Below are positions 17,238 to 26,881 of a stretch of DNA of 64,000 nt, piece after piece. A program made the position numbers and the translations under genes. The stretch comes from JAGVSR01 sp033765145. Lineage in GTDB: Bacteria > Pseudomonadota > Alphaproteobacteria > Rhizobiales > Hyphomicrobiaceae. The stretch lies in NCBI GenBank assembly GCA_033765145.1, contig JANRIH010000047.1:1-64000 (forward strand), given 5' to 3'. The notes under the pieces were generated by a model. That model was not told where the DNA came from and did not search any database. It saw only the letters and a list, made by a program, of their open reading frames with translations. How positions within the stretch are numbered: position 1 is the first letter of the stretch; every line of letters begins with the position of its first letter.

Positions 17238-17437
17238 TCGCGACCTGACGGCTCCCGAAGGGGAGCCCGCGCACCCGGAGCGTAACTGCGGATCGAGTTC
17301 GATATCGAAATCGATATCACCAGGCCGACCGGCCGTGGCTGCCGCCGCTCCAACGCATCAGGATTGGCGCGCGCCGCTTTCGCGGGCCTTGCGTCAGGCT
17401 ATGCCGAAAGCAATCGGGGCCTATTGCCGAGGACGGC

Positions 17438-20400
17438 TCACTCGGCCGCGGCTTTCGGGGCCGGCAGAGGCGGCTCCTCATCGAGCACGGCGGGCTTCGC
17501 CGGGCGCTTTTGCAGCGTCTCTTTCACGAGCGCCGCAACTGCAACGTAGTCGGGCTTGCCGGAACCCAAGAGCGGGATCTTTTCGACAATCAGGATTTCG
17601 CCCGGCACCGACAGCTCCGACACGCCTTTGGCTTTTGCGAAACGCTGGAAGCTTTCACGCGTCGAGACAGGGCTCGTGCTGATGAGAACGAGGCGTTCGC
17701 CCTTGCGCGCGTCGGGAACCGCGACGACAACGGTCATCAGCGCCGGCCAAAGTTCGGCTGCCATGGCCTCGACCGCTGATAGCGACACCATCTCGCCGCC
17801 GATCTTGGCGAAGCGTTTCGCGCGGCCCTTGATGCGGATGAAGCCCTGCGCATCGATCGCGACGATATCGCCGGTATCGTGCCAGCCGTCGTGCGGGGGG
17901 TCGATGACGCCGGGCTTCTCGGCGCGCATATAGCCGAGCATGACGTTCGGGCCGCGGACGAAGAGGCGGCCGCCCTCCTCGATGCCGGGCACCGGATCGA
18001 GACGCGCCTCCATCAGGGGCACGAGGCGGCCGACAGTGCCCGAGCGATTTGCGAGCAGCGTGTTGATCGCCAAAACGGGCGCCGTTTCTGTGACGCCGTA
18101 ACCCTCGAGTATGCGGACGCCGAACTTCTCCATGTAGAGCTGGCGCGTGCGGTCCTTGACGGCCTCGGCGCCGGCCACGATGAGGCGCAGGCGATGGAAG
18201 TCGTAAGGGTGCGCGGAGCGGGCGTATCCGGTGAGAAACGTATCGGTGCCGAACATGATCGTGGCGTTCGTCTGATACACGAGTTCCGGCACGATGCGGT
18301 AGTGGAGCGGCGAGGGGTAGAGATAAACCGGCACGCCACCGACGAGGGGCATCACCAAGCCGCCCGTCAATCCGAACGAATGGAACACGGGCATGACGTT
18401 GAAGACTTTGTCGGAGCCGTCGACCGCGATCGAATTCAGGCACTGGAACGCATTGGCGAGCAGGTTCTGGTGCGAGAGAACGACGCCCTTCGGCGTACCT
18501 TCGGAGCCGGACGTGAAGAGAATGGCCGCCGGTTCCTCGGGCTTGCGCTTCGATTGCGGCTTCGCGCCTTGCAACATGCCGCCCAGCTTGTCGAGCGTAC
18601 CGATTTCGGCCTTCACGTCCTCGAGGTAGACAATGCGCGCGGTCTCCTGAAGTTTCGCGATCGCATCGGTCAGGCGTGCTTTTTCGACGAAAGCGCGCGA
18701 GGTTACGATGACTTTCACGCCGGCCGCGGTGCAGGCGAGGCTCATGTTCTGCGCGCCGGCCGAGTAGTTCAGCATGGCCGCGACGCGACCGATCGACTGG
18801 AGTGCGAAAAAGACCACGGCGACGCCCGCCGTGTTCGGCAGAAGTACGCCCAGCGCCTCGCCTTCGCGAGCCAGAGGCGCAAGTTTCCGGCCGAGCACCT
18901 GAGCGCCTAGAATGAGCCGGCCGTAGGTCAGTTTCGTGCCGAGCGGGTCCTCGACGATGGGTCGGCCGAGGTCGCGCGTTTGTCTTGCCGCCACGAGCGC
19001 TTCGAAGACGGTCTGATCGAGACGCGCGGTTCTGACCGCGGCATCGGTCATGATGTCCTGCAACGCCATGCCCGCCGCCTGACGGCGCACCTTGCCGCGC
19101 AACTCGCCGGTGACGGGGAGCTTCACGGGCGGCAGGATCGTAACCTTCGTCTTCGGAAAGAGGGCCTTCCGGGCCTGCATGCGCGTAAGATAGCCCCAGA
19201 ACGAGCGCTCGGGCCCTTCGATGCGGACGGGCACGACGACGGCGTCGGCCTTGTCAGCAATCATCGCGGTGCCATCGTACACCTTCATGAGACCGCCGGT
19301 CGTCGTCAGGCGGCCTTCGGGGAAGATCACGAGCGTCTTGCCAGCTTTCACGTCGGCGATCAGGTGGCGCATGCTCATGGGCTTGGTCGGATCAATCGCA
19401 TACGCCGTCACGAGCTTCAGGAACGGCCGTACCCACCAGGTGTTGGCCATGCCCGTATCGACGGCGTAATGGGCGTGCGACGGCATGATCGCGTGGAGCA
19501 ACGGCGCGTCGATGAGGCTCACGTGGTTCGGGGCGATGATGGCGCGCGTGCCGGGCTCGGGCAGATTCTCGACGCCTTCGACCTCAAGGTCGAGGAACGT
19601 CCGGAAGAGAAAAAAACCGAGGTCCTTGATCCCCTCCTTGCCCCAGGCGGCGAGGACAAGCGCCAGGGCCACGACATTCAATGCGCCCAGCATGAGGAAC
19701 AGCGTCGCGACGCTGAAGCCGGCGTACTGGAGCGCTGCGAGGCCAAGGCTCGCGGAGGTGATGAACGCCGCCGAAAGCACGTTGCAGGCCGCAACGATGC
19801 GGGCCTTCTTGTCGTCAGGCGCCCAAAGCTGCACCGCCGCGAACGAGGGCACGATGAAGAGGCCGCCGGCGAGCGAGAGCAGGAACAGACCCGCCATCAG
19901 ATTCCAGCCGGTGAGCGTGGTCATGAACTCCGCCGCGCCGATTGGGGCCGGCGCCTTGGTGACTGCGGCCGTGGCCCAGGCGAGCGCGAAGCACGCAACC
20001 GCCATCAGGAACGCGCCGCACGGTACCAGCGCCATGTTCGGCCGACGGCGGCTCGCGCGGGCCGCAAGGGCCGAGCCGACAGCGATGCCGACCACGAACA
20101 CGACGAGCCCGGCCGTGATGACCGTCTGATCGCCGCCCACCACGTTCTTCATGAGTACGGGGAGGAGCGAAAGCGCCACAGCACCGACGAGCCAGAACCA
20201 GCTCGTGATGAGGCCGCCCTGCCAGAGTTTCCGGTCGACCGTGAGATCGCGCATGAGCGTCAGCGTCGACGTCCAGGGATTGAGGTCGATGGCAAGGCCG
20301 GGAGCTGCCGCTTCCGCGCGACGGGGCATGAAGTAGGCCGACACCCAGCAGAGCACCGACATCGCGACGACGACGACGGGCAGGTGCCAGTCGGTTCCAT

Positions 20401-20896
20401 TCGGTGTCACCAGCAAGCCGCCGCCGATGGTTCCGATCAGGATCGCCGCGAACGTGCCGCTTTCAACGAAGGCGTTGCCGGCCGATATCTCGTGCTTCTC
20501 AAGCTGCTCGGGCAGAACGCCGTATTTGATCGGCCCGAAGAGCGCGGCGATGATGCCGTAACCGGCGAGGGCCGCGAACAGGATTGGGATCGAGTTCAGA
20601 ACGAAGCCCGCTGCGGCGAGCACGCCGACCGGAATTTCAAACCTCTTCAGCCGCTCGGCGAGCGTGCCCTTGTCGAGCTTGTCGGCCCATTCGCCACCGA
20701 TGCCCGACAGGACGAGAAACGGCAGGACGAGAACCGCTCCCGCGAGCGTGACGAGCGTCGCGCCTTCGGCCTCACCGAGCTTGAAGAGGATCAGAATGAC
20801 GAGCGCGTTCTTGACGAAGTTGTCGTTCAGCGCGGAGAGCAACTGACACCAGAACAAGGGCGCGAACCGCCGGGTCGTCATCAGAGTTTGGAACAT
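17438..20896 (-). CDS. Acyl-[ACP]--phospholipid O-acyltransferase: MFS + PlsC + AMP ligase fusion
   Basis: This 1152-residue protein combines three modules. Residues 1 to about 410 are an MFS-type membrane transporter (MTTRRFAPLFWCQLLSALND at the start) resembling the lysophospholipid flippase LplT. Residues of about 430-620 are a PlsC acyltransferase with NHVSLID and FPEGRLTTTG. Residues of about 650-1130 are an AMP-binding acyl ligase with ILFTSGSEGTPKG, YGVTETAPV and GWHDTGDIVAID. Together they should import lysophospholipids and re-acylate them with activated fatty acid, as LplT plus Aas do separately in enterics. The single-polypeptide fusion is common in alphaproteobacteria. It is transcribed away from a long non-coding region. 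Confidence 0.93.
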   Translation of the reverse strand: MFQTLMTTRRFAPLFWCQLLSALNDNFVKNALVILILFKLGEAEGATLVTLAGAVLVLPFLVLSGIGGEWADKLDKGTLAERLKRFEIPVGVLAAAGFVLNSIPILFAALAGYGIIAALFGPIKYGVLPEQLEKHEISAGNAFVESGTFAAILIGTIGGGLLVTPNGTDWHLPVVVVAMSVLCWVSAYFMPRRAEAAAPGLAIDLNPWTSTLTLMRDLTVDRKLWQGGLITSWFWLVGAVALSLLPVLMKNVVGGDQTVITAGLVVFVVGIAVGSALAARASRRRPNMALVPCGAFLMAVACFALAWATAAVTKAPAPIGAAEFMTTLTGWNLMAGLFLLSLAGGLFIVPSFAAVQLWAPDDKKARIVAACNVLSAAFITSASLGLAALQYAGFSVATLFLMLGALNVVALALVLAAWGKEGIKDLGFFLFRTFLDLEVEGVENLPEPGTRAIIAPNHVSLIDAPLLHAIMPSHAHYAVDTGMANTWWVRPFLKLVTAYAIDPTKPMSMRHLIADVKAGKTLVIFPEGRLTTTGGLMKVYDGTAMIADKADAVVVPVRIEGPERSFWGYLTRMQARKALFPKTKVTILPPVKLPVTGELRGKVRRQAAGMALQDIMTDAAVRTARLDQTVFEALVAARQTRDLGRPIVEDPLGTKLTYGRLILGAQVLGRKLAPLAREGEALGVLLPNTAGVAVVFFALQSIGRVAAMLNYSAGAQNMSLACTAAGVKVIVTSRAFVEKARLTDAIAKLQETARIVYLEDVKAEIGTLDKLGGMLQGAKPQSKRKPEEPAAILFTSGSEGTPKGVVLSHQNLLANAFQCLNSIAVDGSDKVFNVMPVFHSFGLTGGLVMPLVGGVPVYLYPSPLHYRIVPELVYQTNATIMFGTDTFLTGYARSAHPYDFHRLRLIVAGAEAVKDRTRQLYMEKFGVRILEGYGVTETAPVLAINTLLANRSGTVGRLVPLMEARLDPVPGIEEGGRLFVRGPNVMLGYMRAEKPGVIDPPHDGWHDTGDIVAIDAQGFIRIKGRAKRFAKIGGEMVSLSAVEAMAAELWPALMTVVVAVPDARKGERLVLISTSPVSTRESFQRFAKAKGVSELSVPGEILIVEKIPLLGSGKPDYVAVAALVKETLQKRPAKPAVLDEEPPLPAPKAAAE

Positions 20897-21555
20897 GGCG
20901 CGGGGGCTTTCGGGTTCCGGATTGAGAAGGTCAGGCTGTGACTCAGACAGGGAGATCAGGCACGGCAGGCGGCGGTCTCAGTGTTCTTCGCGCAGTCCCG
21001 GTTCGGCGTCCGGCGCGGGCTCGACCCGGGCTTTCTCGTGGGTTCGCTCATGGGTTCGATTTCGCCTGATCATGGTTAAGGAAATTGGCAGCAATCGGCG
21101 CTTCTGATCTGAAACGATTCGATTTTCCGGTTGTTTCGACGGTGGCTCGGCGCGATTTCGATGCCGGTTCAGATCGGCGACCGGGCTGCATTCGGCGCTT
21201 CGCGATCGTCCTCTGTTCGGCCGAGCACGCGTCTCAGGCATCTTCGATTTCCCTTTATTGAACGTCGTATAGTTGTGGATGTATGAAATGATGAACGATG
21301 TTCAATATGTGTCCTCGAATTTATTCGCGTTGTGCCGGCGACCTGAGCCGGGCATCGATCCGGTCGATCTGTGCCCGTCTCGACCGGCGCTCGATTCCGC
21401 GACGTCTCGCTTGCACCCTACGAATGGCCGGCCGGCGGCCCGCCCTCCGAGCCCCCGATTGCGAATTCCCGACAAACGGGCCATCTCAGATCGGTCGCCG
21501 GGCGGGAACCGCGCCGGCAAGTTCGTTCCGCCCACATGGCGGCCAGAGGCCACCG
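20897..21555. other. Long non-coding stretch upstream of thiS
   Basis: I see no gene with a supported start in these 659 bases. They hold the promoter of the acyltransferase fusion, an AT-rich patch around 21250-21320 with a long inverted repeat, and a GC-rich stretch before thiS. I looked for a TPP riboswitch and did not find its conserved CTGAGA and ACCTG elements. Confidence 0.4.
21256..21307. repeat. Inverted repeat TATTGAACGTCGT / ACGATGTTCAATA
   Basis: Two 13-base arms (21256-21268 and 21295-21307) are complementary at 12 of 13 positions with a 26-base loop. The second arm contains GAAC-GAT-GTTC. It lies in the AT-rich patch between the acyltransferase fusion and thiS. It could be an operator or an RNA stem; no regulator is obvious. 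Confidence 0.5.
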
Positions 21556-21768
21556 ATGCATCAGCCATCGCTCAGGATCACGATCAACGGCGCCGTGACG
21601 ATCGCGGCAGGCGGTACGCTTGCCGAACTCGTCGATCACCTGGGTTATGGCGAGCAGCGGATCGCGACCGCGCTCAACGGCGAATTCGTCCCGCAATCCC
21701 GCCGCGCTACAACGGCCATCGCGGACGGTGACCGGGTCGAGATTCTGGCCGCGCGTCAGGGCGGCTGA
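21556..21768 (+). CDS. thiS: Sulfur carrier protein ThiS
   Basis: A 70-residue ubiquitin-like protein with a C-terminal Gly-Gly (ILAARQGG) that is adenylated and thiocarboxylated to supply sulfur for the thiazole ring of thiamine. Typical features are ITINGAVTIAAGGTLAELVDHLG and the pre-tail DRVEILAA. It is encoded alone, about 19 kb from thiG and thiE, although these are usually in one cluster. It is followed 142 bases later by an unrelated GYF-domain gene. Confidence 0.9.
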   Translation: MHQPSLRITINGAVTIAAGGTLAELVDHLGYGEQRIATALNGEFVPQSRRATTAIADGDRVEILAARQGG

Positions 21769-21910
21769 TCAGGCAGCCGTCGGACGCGCGCGGTTCCGCG
21801 GCCACAGGGATCGCGAGAAAATTCAGGCAAGCTGTCCGTAGTCTCCATATCGCTTTGGCGTCGCTGCGGCTGGTGCTAGCCTTCGATTGTTGCGTTTCAA
21901 GGGGCGGTCG

Positions 21911-22942
21911 ATGAGCGTCCAGGGTGGGCGATCCTGGTATGTGAGCCGTGCCGGTCAGCTGATCGGGCCGATGTCCGATGTCGAACTGGCCTGGATCGCG
22001 CGCGAGCGCATCCTGCGCGCGGATGATGCCATCTGGAGCGCGGGTCTCGCGCGGTGGATGATTGTCAAGGACGTGCCTGGCCTGCTGCCGACAACGTCTC
22101 CCATGACGCCCGCGCGCACTCAATCGGCACCGCCTTTAGAACACGTCAGATCGGCACCATTGCAATCTCCAGCCCGTTCAGGGCAAGAAACGATCGAAGA
22201 ACTCTTCCAGAAGCACTTGAAAACGAACGGGGCACCCGCTCAACCGGCGCGGCCGACGCAAATTGGGCCGTTGCGATCACCCGCTGAACCCGTGTCCGGC
22301 CCTCCGATGGCGCCGCGTCCATCGCCACTACCCGCTGTCCACGCGCCGACGCCCGTCGCCGCTTTCCGTTCGCCGCAGACCTCCGCACCTCCACCCACCT
22401 TGCCCTCGTCGCGGACCGCGAGTGCGGTCGCGGCCCATCCCGGTGCGCCCCAGTGGCGCGTCGCCGTCGCAACGGCCATCGTGGACAACATCGGCAAGGT
22501 CCTCGGCGACATGGGCGTCGACACGTGGGACGACCTCGTGGACGACATGCGGCTCAGGAACTTGGCGGAGCTCCTTCACGGTCAGCTTCCGTTCGTCCTA
22601 CGCCTGGCGCTCAACCAGTTTTGGGGAACCGAGGCCTGCATCGCTTGGCTGTTCGGAAATCTCGTGCAGGTGAGGTCGCGCGTGCTCGCCGGACGTTTCG
22701 ACGGCATGCTCCGAATGCCGGTGCGTGACAACCTGGATGTTCTCTACGTCTATCTCGTGTCGGCGCCCCTTCCGGTCCAGATCGACGACCGGATGCAGAA
22801 GGCGCTCGGCGACATGCAGTCCGGCTTGCAGACCGGGTGGAGCGGTCTCGTCGGCGGGATCGGCAGTTATGGCGCGACGTTCTCCGCGCTTTGGGGGCAG
22901 GGCGGCGCGCCTCGACCGGTGCACCTGCCTGCGCCGGGCTGA
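21911..22942 (+). CDS. GYF-domain (GYF_2) protein
   Basis: The N-terminus carries a GYF_2-like domain: WYVSRAGQLIGPMSDVELAW, followed by ADDAIWSAGLARWMIVKDV. A long Pro/Ala/Ser-rich linker spans about residues 60-190. The C-terminal 150 residues are helical and soluble, with conserved Trp residues (WRVAVATAIVDNIGKVLGDM, NQFWGTEACIAWLFGNLV), and end in Gly/Pro-rich sequence. GYF domains bind proline-rich partners. The C-terminal half is not a named family to me. The ATG at 21911 was preferred because it starts the GYF fold. Confidence 0.7.
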   Translation: MSVQGGRSWYVSRAGQLIGPMSDVELAWIARERILRADDAIWSAGLARWMIVKDVPGLLPTTSPMTPARTQSAPPLEHVRSAPLQSPARSGQETIEELFQKHLKTNGAPAQPARPTQIGPLRSPAEPVSGPPMAPRPSPLPAVHAPTPVAAFRSPQTSAPPPTLPSSRTASAVAAHPGAPQWRVAVATAIVDNIGKVLGDMGVDTWDDLVDDMRLRNLAELLHGQLPFVLRLALNQFWGTEACIAWLFGNLVQVRSRVLAGRFDGMLRMPVRDNLDVLYVYLVSAPLPVQIDDRMQKALGDMQSGLQTGWSGLVGGIGSYGATFSALWGQGGAPRPVHLPAPG

Positions 22943-23003
22943 TCCCGGACGCATTTGATCCCGGACTCGACAGCGGCCGTCGCCGTCGAAGGGGCCAATC
23001 CGA

Positions 23004-23528
23004 TCAGCCGCCGCGATAGAACTGCCACATGCGCACGAGCGTGCCGTGGATGTCCGCCGGGGGCTTGTCCATGATGTCGAGCGGGATGCGGATCACCCTT
23101 TGATCCTTCATCGACCACGGCAGGCGCATCGGGCGGCGAAAATACGGGCGCTGGCGCCAATCGACGAGTAGCGATTCCGCGATCGGCTGGCGCAACGAAA
23201 CGACGAGTTCGCGGCTCGGCGTTCCGCGAAATTCCGTGACTTCGTTCTCGATGGATTTGATCGCCCGCCAGCCGATGAGACCGAGCCCCTCGACGAACAG
23301 ACCGTATTCGCCCGAGCCGATGCGGGGACGGCCCGCCTCGAGCAGCGGCAGATTGTAGTAGGCGTATGCGGTCGGCACGAGGGCGAGCAGTCCAACCGCG
23401 GGCGAGGCATAAACCGTCGCGACCGCGAACAAAGCGACCGCGATCGTCACGACGACATAAACGGGAAACGTGATGTCCTCGTTGTCGTAGGCGACCGTGT
23501 AGCCGATGATGTCGTCCTCGGTTGTCAT
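23004..23528 (-). CDS. Membrane protein of unknown function
   Basis: Two membrane helices near the N-terminus (PVYVVVTIAVALFAVATVYA and AVGLLALVPTAYAYYNLPLL) are followed by a cytoplasmic part of about 110 residues that begins GYGLFVEGLGLIGWRAI-like. The C-terminal region has VIRIPLDIMDKPPADIHGTLVRMW. The layout resembles small PH-domain-like membrane proteins conserved in alphaproteobacteria, but no function is established. It is followed, on the same strand, by the MidA-type methyltransferase and lgt further upstream in the genome direction. Confidence 0.65.
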   Translation of the reverse strand: MTTEDDIIGYTVAYDNEDITFPVYVVVTIAVALFAVATVYASPAVGLLALVPTAYAYYNLPLLEAGRPRIGSGEYGLFVEGLGLIGWRAIKSIENEVTEFRGTPSRELVVSLRQPIAESLLVDWRQRPYFRRPMRLPWSMKDQRVIRIPLDIMDKPPADIHGTLVRMWQFYRGG

Positions 23529-23611
23529 TCCCTATTCGTGCGACGAACTCCCGACGCGCGCAAGCGCGACCAGTGGATAAATAAACCCGGATTTCGGGCA
23601 GAAGACGATCA

Positions 23612-24742
23612 TTATTCAGCGAACCCCGGGAGCGGCGGCAGATCGGCTGACCTCAAGCCGACGGCTTTGAAGCGTCCACCCATGCCCTGGGGTGCCAACA
23701 GGCGCAGGACACCCGACTCGACAGCGGCGGCCTTCTCCGGATTGGCGCTCATGAGTTTCGAGGCCCGCTCGATGATCCCGAGGCGGCCCAGGAACTCCGC
23801 CTGCGAAACGGGGCCATCGACGGCGAGACCGGGCGCAGCGGTCGTCGCGCGACGCGCCATGTCGGCAATCTGGGAAAACGAGACCTGAACCGTCAGATCG
23901 GCCTCTCCGGGCGAGGTCAACGGATGCTCGCTCTCGTGACCTCGAACGGCCTGCAGTGTGTCGCCCGTCGACGGACCGATGTGACCGTAGTCGACAAACA
24001 GCATCGCGACGTGATGCTGGCCGAGCGCCGCACGCAATTGGTCGAGCACCGTGAAATCCTGCGTCTCCACGATCGCGCCATCGCGGGCATCGCGTTCGCG
24101 ACCTGCGTTCTGGCCGGCGCGCGTTCCGTCGTGCGACAAGGGAACGAACTGCAGCCGGCCTTCGGCGTCGAGATCCACACCGCGGCGAAGGTGTTGCGTG
24201 CCGACCTCCAGCGCTTGATCGACCGGACAGGTGTCTAGAAACTCGTTCCCGATCACGATCGACGGCGTGTCGAGGGCGAACTCACGGGCTTGCGTATGCC
24301 ACGTCATCGGAACGCCCGATCCGGTGAGGCGGCTTAGCTGGGACGCTCGGAGACGCTCGTTCGTCTCGACGAGATGCACTGAGAGCGCCGCATGAAAGCC
24401 CGGGACACGACGCGTCGCGCGGAGGGCATCGACCATCAGCGTTCCGCGTCCGGGACCCAGCTCGATGAGAGCGAGGCGCGGAGGGGACCCCATCTGCTGC
24501 CAGACGACGGCACTCCAGAGCCCGATCAACTCACCGAAAATCTGACTGATCTCGGGGGCGGTGATGAAGTCGCCCGCACGCCCGATCGGATCGCGCGCGA
24601 CGTAGTAGCCGTGCTCGGGATCGGCGAGGCACGCCGCCATGTAGTCCCGGACCGAGATCGGGCCATCGCGGCGAATTCGGGCCTTCAGTTTCGCGGCGAG
24701 CGGCGTCTCGCGGCGAAGATCGGGATCATAGAGCGCCGTCAT
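23612..24742 (-). CDS. Class I SAM-dependent methyltransferase, MidA/NDUFAF7 family
   Basis: The family homologue NDUFAF7 symmetrically dimethylates an arginine of NADH dehydrogenase complex I; bacterial members are inferred to have a related role. Visible signatures are YMAACLADPEHGYYV, GDFITAPEISQIFGELIGLW, ALIELGPGRGTLM (SAM-binding) and IVIGNEFLDTCPVDQ. At 376 residues it has the expected length. Its ATG overlaps the stop of lgt by four bases (ATGA), so both are translated from one mRNA. The pair lgt and this methyltransferase is common in alphaproteobacteria. Confidence 0.93.
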   Translation of the reverse strand: MTALYDPDLRRETPLAAKLKARIRRDGPISVRDYMAACLADPEHGYYVARDPIGRAGDFITAPEISQIFGELIGLWSAVVWQQMGSPPRLALIELGPGRGTLMVDALRATRRVPGFHAALSVHLVETNERLRASQLSRLTGSGVPMTWHTQAREFALDTPSIVIGNEFLDTCPVDQALEVGTQHLRRGVDLDAEGRLQFVPLSHDGTRAGQNAGRERDARDGAIVETQDFTVLDQLRAALGQHHVAMLFVDYGHIGPSTGDTLQAVRGHESEHPLTSPGEADLTVQVSFSQIADMARRATTAAPGLAVDGPVSQAEFLGRLGIIERASKLMSANPEKAAAVESGVLRLLAPQGMGGRFKAVGLRSADLPPLPGFAE

Positions 24743-25581
24743 GGCGTCGCGGATCGCCGCGCGCGCCAGATGAAATAGATGCCGAGCGCGATCAACGGCA
24801 GGCAGTAGATCTGCGCCGCGGAGAAGGGAGGGAAATTCAGCGGGTGGCCGAAGTGGGGCTCGCGGAAGAACTCAGCCGTCGCGCGCGCGAGCCCGTATCC
24901 CACAAGGAATGTCCCGATGACGAGGCCCGGGCGCTTCAAGGCGCCGAACTGATGCGTCATGATGCGCAAGAGTACGAACAGGAGCAATCCTTCGAGGGCG
25001 GCTTCGTAGAGCTGGCTCGGATGGCGGACGGCGGGTTCGACGGCGGGATAGAAATTGCGCGCGTCGGGAAACACCATGCCCCAGGGCACGGTGGTCACGC
25101 GGCCGAAGAGTTCGCCATTGATGAAGTTCGCAAGGCGGCCGAAGAAAATGCCGATCGGAACCGCGGCGGCGCAGAGGTCCATCGTGCTCCACATGTCGAC
25201 CTTGTAGCGTCGCGCGAACAGCCAGATGGCGATCCCGGACGCGACCAGCGCGCCGTGAAAGGCCATGCCGCCCTTCCAGACCATGAAGATTTCGAGCGGG
25301 TTCGCGACGTAGGTCGAGGGTTCGTAGAACAGCACGTACCCGAGGCGTCCGCCGACGATCACTCCGAGTGCGATGTAGACGAGAAGATCATCCACGCGCG
25401 CGGGCTCGAACGGGGCTTTCTCTCCGGTCCAGAGGTGCGGCTCGGTCAGCAGACGCCGGATATAGAGCCAACCCAGAATGAGCCCGGCCATGTAGGCGAG
25501 CCCGTACCACTTGATGCTCAGTGGGCCGATCGAGAGGGCGACGGGATCGATGTTCGGGAACGGAATTTCGAGCGGCAGCAT
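24739..25581 (-). CDS. lgt: Prolipoprotein diacylglyceryl transferase
   Basis: Lgt attaches diacylglycerol from phosphatidylglycerol to the Cys of lipoprotein precursors at the inner membrane. The multi-span protein has the family signature GRLANFINGELFGRV, followed by PWGMVFP and HPSQLYEAALEG; conserved Arg, Asn and Glu residues of the catalytic region are present. Its 280 residues and six to seven hydrophobic segments fit the family. It heads the operon with the MidA-type methyltransferase. Confidence 0.96.
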   Translation of the reverse strand: MLPLEIPFPNIDPVALSIGPLSIKWYGLAYMAGLILGWLYIRRLLTEPHLWTGEKAPFEPARVDDLLVYIALGVIVGGRLGYVLFYEPSTYVANPLEIFMVWKGGMAFHGALVASGIAIWLFARRYKVDMWSTMDLCAAAVPIGIFFGRLANFINGELFGRVTTVPWGMVFPDARNFYPAVEPAVRHPSQLYEAALEGLLLFVLLRIMTHQFGALKRPGLVIGTFLVGYGLARATAEFFREPHFGHPLNFPPFSAAQIYCLPLIALGIYFIWRARRSATP

Positions 25582-25811
25582 GGGCGTCAGTTCCTTTCGG
25601 TCCCGCGGGCGGCGGACGTTGTCTTTGGTGGTGGGGCCGTGTCAAGCCGGAGCGCCTGACGCGAAACCGAAGCGCTCCTCGAACCCCCCGCACCCAGCGG
25701 AGCGGTGCCGCGATTGCGATTCCCCGATCGCGACTTCATAGTGGCGTTCAGCAACAGACATATGCCGCCCCGCCGCCCATCGGCGGCCGGCGCCTTGCAT
25801 GAGGTCAGACC

Positions 25812-26075
25812 ATGACTCAGACAACCAATCGTTTCCTCGACGATCTCGCGAAGCTCATGACCGATGCCGCGGGTGCCGCTCAGGGGGCGGGGCGTGAGAT
25901 GGAAACGATCATGCGTGGGCAGGCCGAGCGCATGATGGCCGGCATGGACCTCGTCCGGCGTGACGAACTCGAAGCGGTGAAGGCGGTCGCGGTCAAGGCG
26001 CGCGAGGATGCCGAGCGACTCGAGGCGCGTGTCGTGGCGCTCGAAGCGCTTATTGCGCAGCAGTCCAAAGCCTGA
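25812..26075 (+). CDS. UbiK-like accessory factor (BMFP family)
   Basis: This 87-residue protein is almost entirely helical: FLDDLAKLMTDAAGAAQGAG with conserved LA/DD spacing, then RAERMMAGMDLVRRDELEAV and a C-terminal coiled coil (AREDAERLEARVVALEALI). It matches the BMFP/YqiC/UbiK family, small membrane-fusogenic proteins that assist ubiquinone biosynthesis. The conserved part 'VRRDELE' is typical. It faces lgt divergently across 230 bases. Confidence 0.8.
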   Translation: MTQTTNRFLDDLAKLMTDAAGAAQGAGREMETIMRGQAERMMAGMDLVRRDELEAVKAVAVKAREDAERLEARVVALEALIAQQSKA

Positions 26076-26340
26076 CTGCGGCCCGGCCCACGCCGGGATC
26101 CGATGAGCGGCGGACCGGCGCACAGTTTTCAACATGTCTCTGCCACGCGCGACGGACCGCGCCCCATTTCCCGCGTTTTCGGGGCCCATCTCTCGGCCGC
26201 AATGGTTATCACCGTGGAGAAGCGGCGCGCCCGATTGCGACTCGGGCCGAGGTCGGGCTTCTGTCCCGTTGCTGGTTCTCGCAATGGAGCCGGCGCGCGA
26301 CCGAAAAACGGTCGATGCCTCCGATCCGGAAAGGACTTCA

Positions 26341-26838
26341 ATGGCTTCGTTGGAAAAGACCTTCGATCGCTCGCGGAACCCCATCGACGTCGTCGAGCAT
26401 CTGGCGTCGGCCAACGACTGGGCTGTCGAGCGGACGGGCGATGACGAACTGACGCTCATCGTCGGGGGCAACTGGACCGACTATCACGTCTCGCTCAACT
26501 GGCGTGACGACCTCGAAGCTCTGCACCTCGCCTGCGCGTTCGACTTCCGGGTCCCCGAGAACCGCCTCAACGAGATGTATCGGCTCGTCTCACAAATCAA
26601 TGAACAACTGTGGCTCGGCCATTTCGATCTCTGGACGCAAGAGGGCCTCGTGATGTTCCGCCATGCGCTCCTGCTCAACGGCGCGGACTGCACGACCCAG
26701 CAATGCGAGGCGCTGCTGCGCGCCGCACTGGAAGGTTGCGAGCGCTATTACCAGGCCTTCCAGTTCGTCGTCTGGGCCGGTAAGGAAAGCCGGGAGGCGC
26801 TCGTCTCGACCATGTTCCAAACCGAGGGACAGGCCTGA
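26341..26838 (+). CDS. YbjN domain-containing protein
   Basis: The protein shows the family features of type III secretion chaperone-like YbjN proteins: NPIDVVEHLASANDWAVERT, DYHVSLNWRDDLEALHLACAF, RLNEMYRLVSQINEQLWLGHF and MFRHALLLNG. These proteins influence stress tolerance and motility in some bacteria. The ATG at 26341 has AAAGGAC upstream. It is followed 43 bases later by proC and is likely co-transcribed with it, an arrangement seen in Hyphomicrobiales. A short hairpin CGACCG/CGGTCG lies 20 bases before the start. Confidence 0.85.
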   Translation: MASLEKTFDRSRNPIDVVEHLASANDWAVERTGDDELTLIVGGNWTDYHVSLNWRDDLEALHLACAFDFRVPENRLNEMYRLVSQINEQLWLGHFDLWTQEGLVMFRHALLLNGADCTTQQCEALLRAALEGCERYYQAFQFVVWAGKESREALVSTMFQTEGQA

Positions 26839-26881
26839 GTTTCACTGGCGCTTCTCATCCCACGAGGAAAGGCGCCACGTC

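Noticed and set aside
17879..18910. Open frame antisense to the AMP-ligase module
   Set aside because: Same reason: the minus-strand frame contains clear family motifs and the plus-strand one does not.
18980..20941. Long open frame antisense to the acyltransferase/ligase fusion
   Set aside because: It is a shadow of a high-GC gene in the opposite strand; it has strongly biased Arg/His/Asp composition and no domain.
20897..21555. TPP riboswitch before thiS
   Set aside because: The conserved CTGAGA and ACCTGATCTGG-type elements are not found on either strand.
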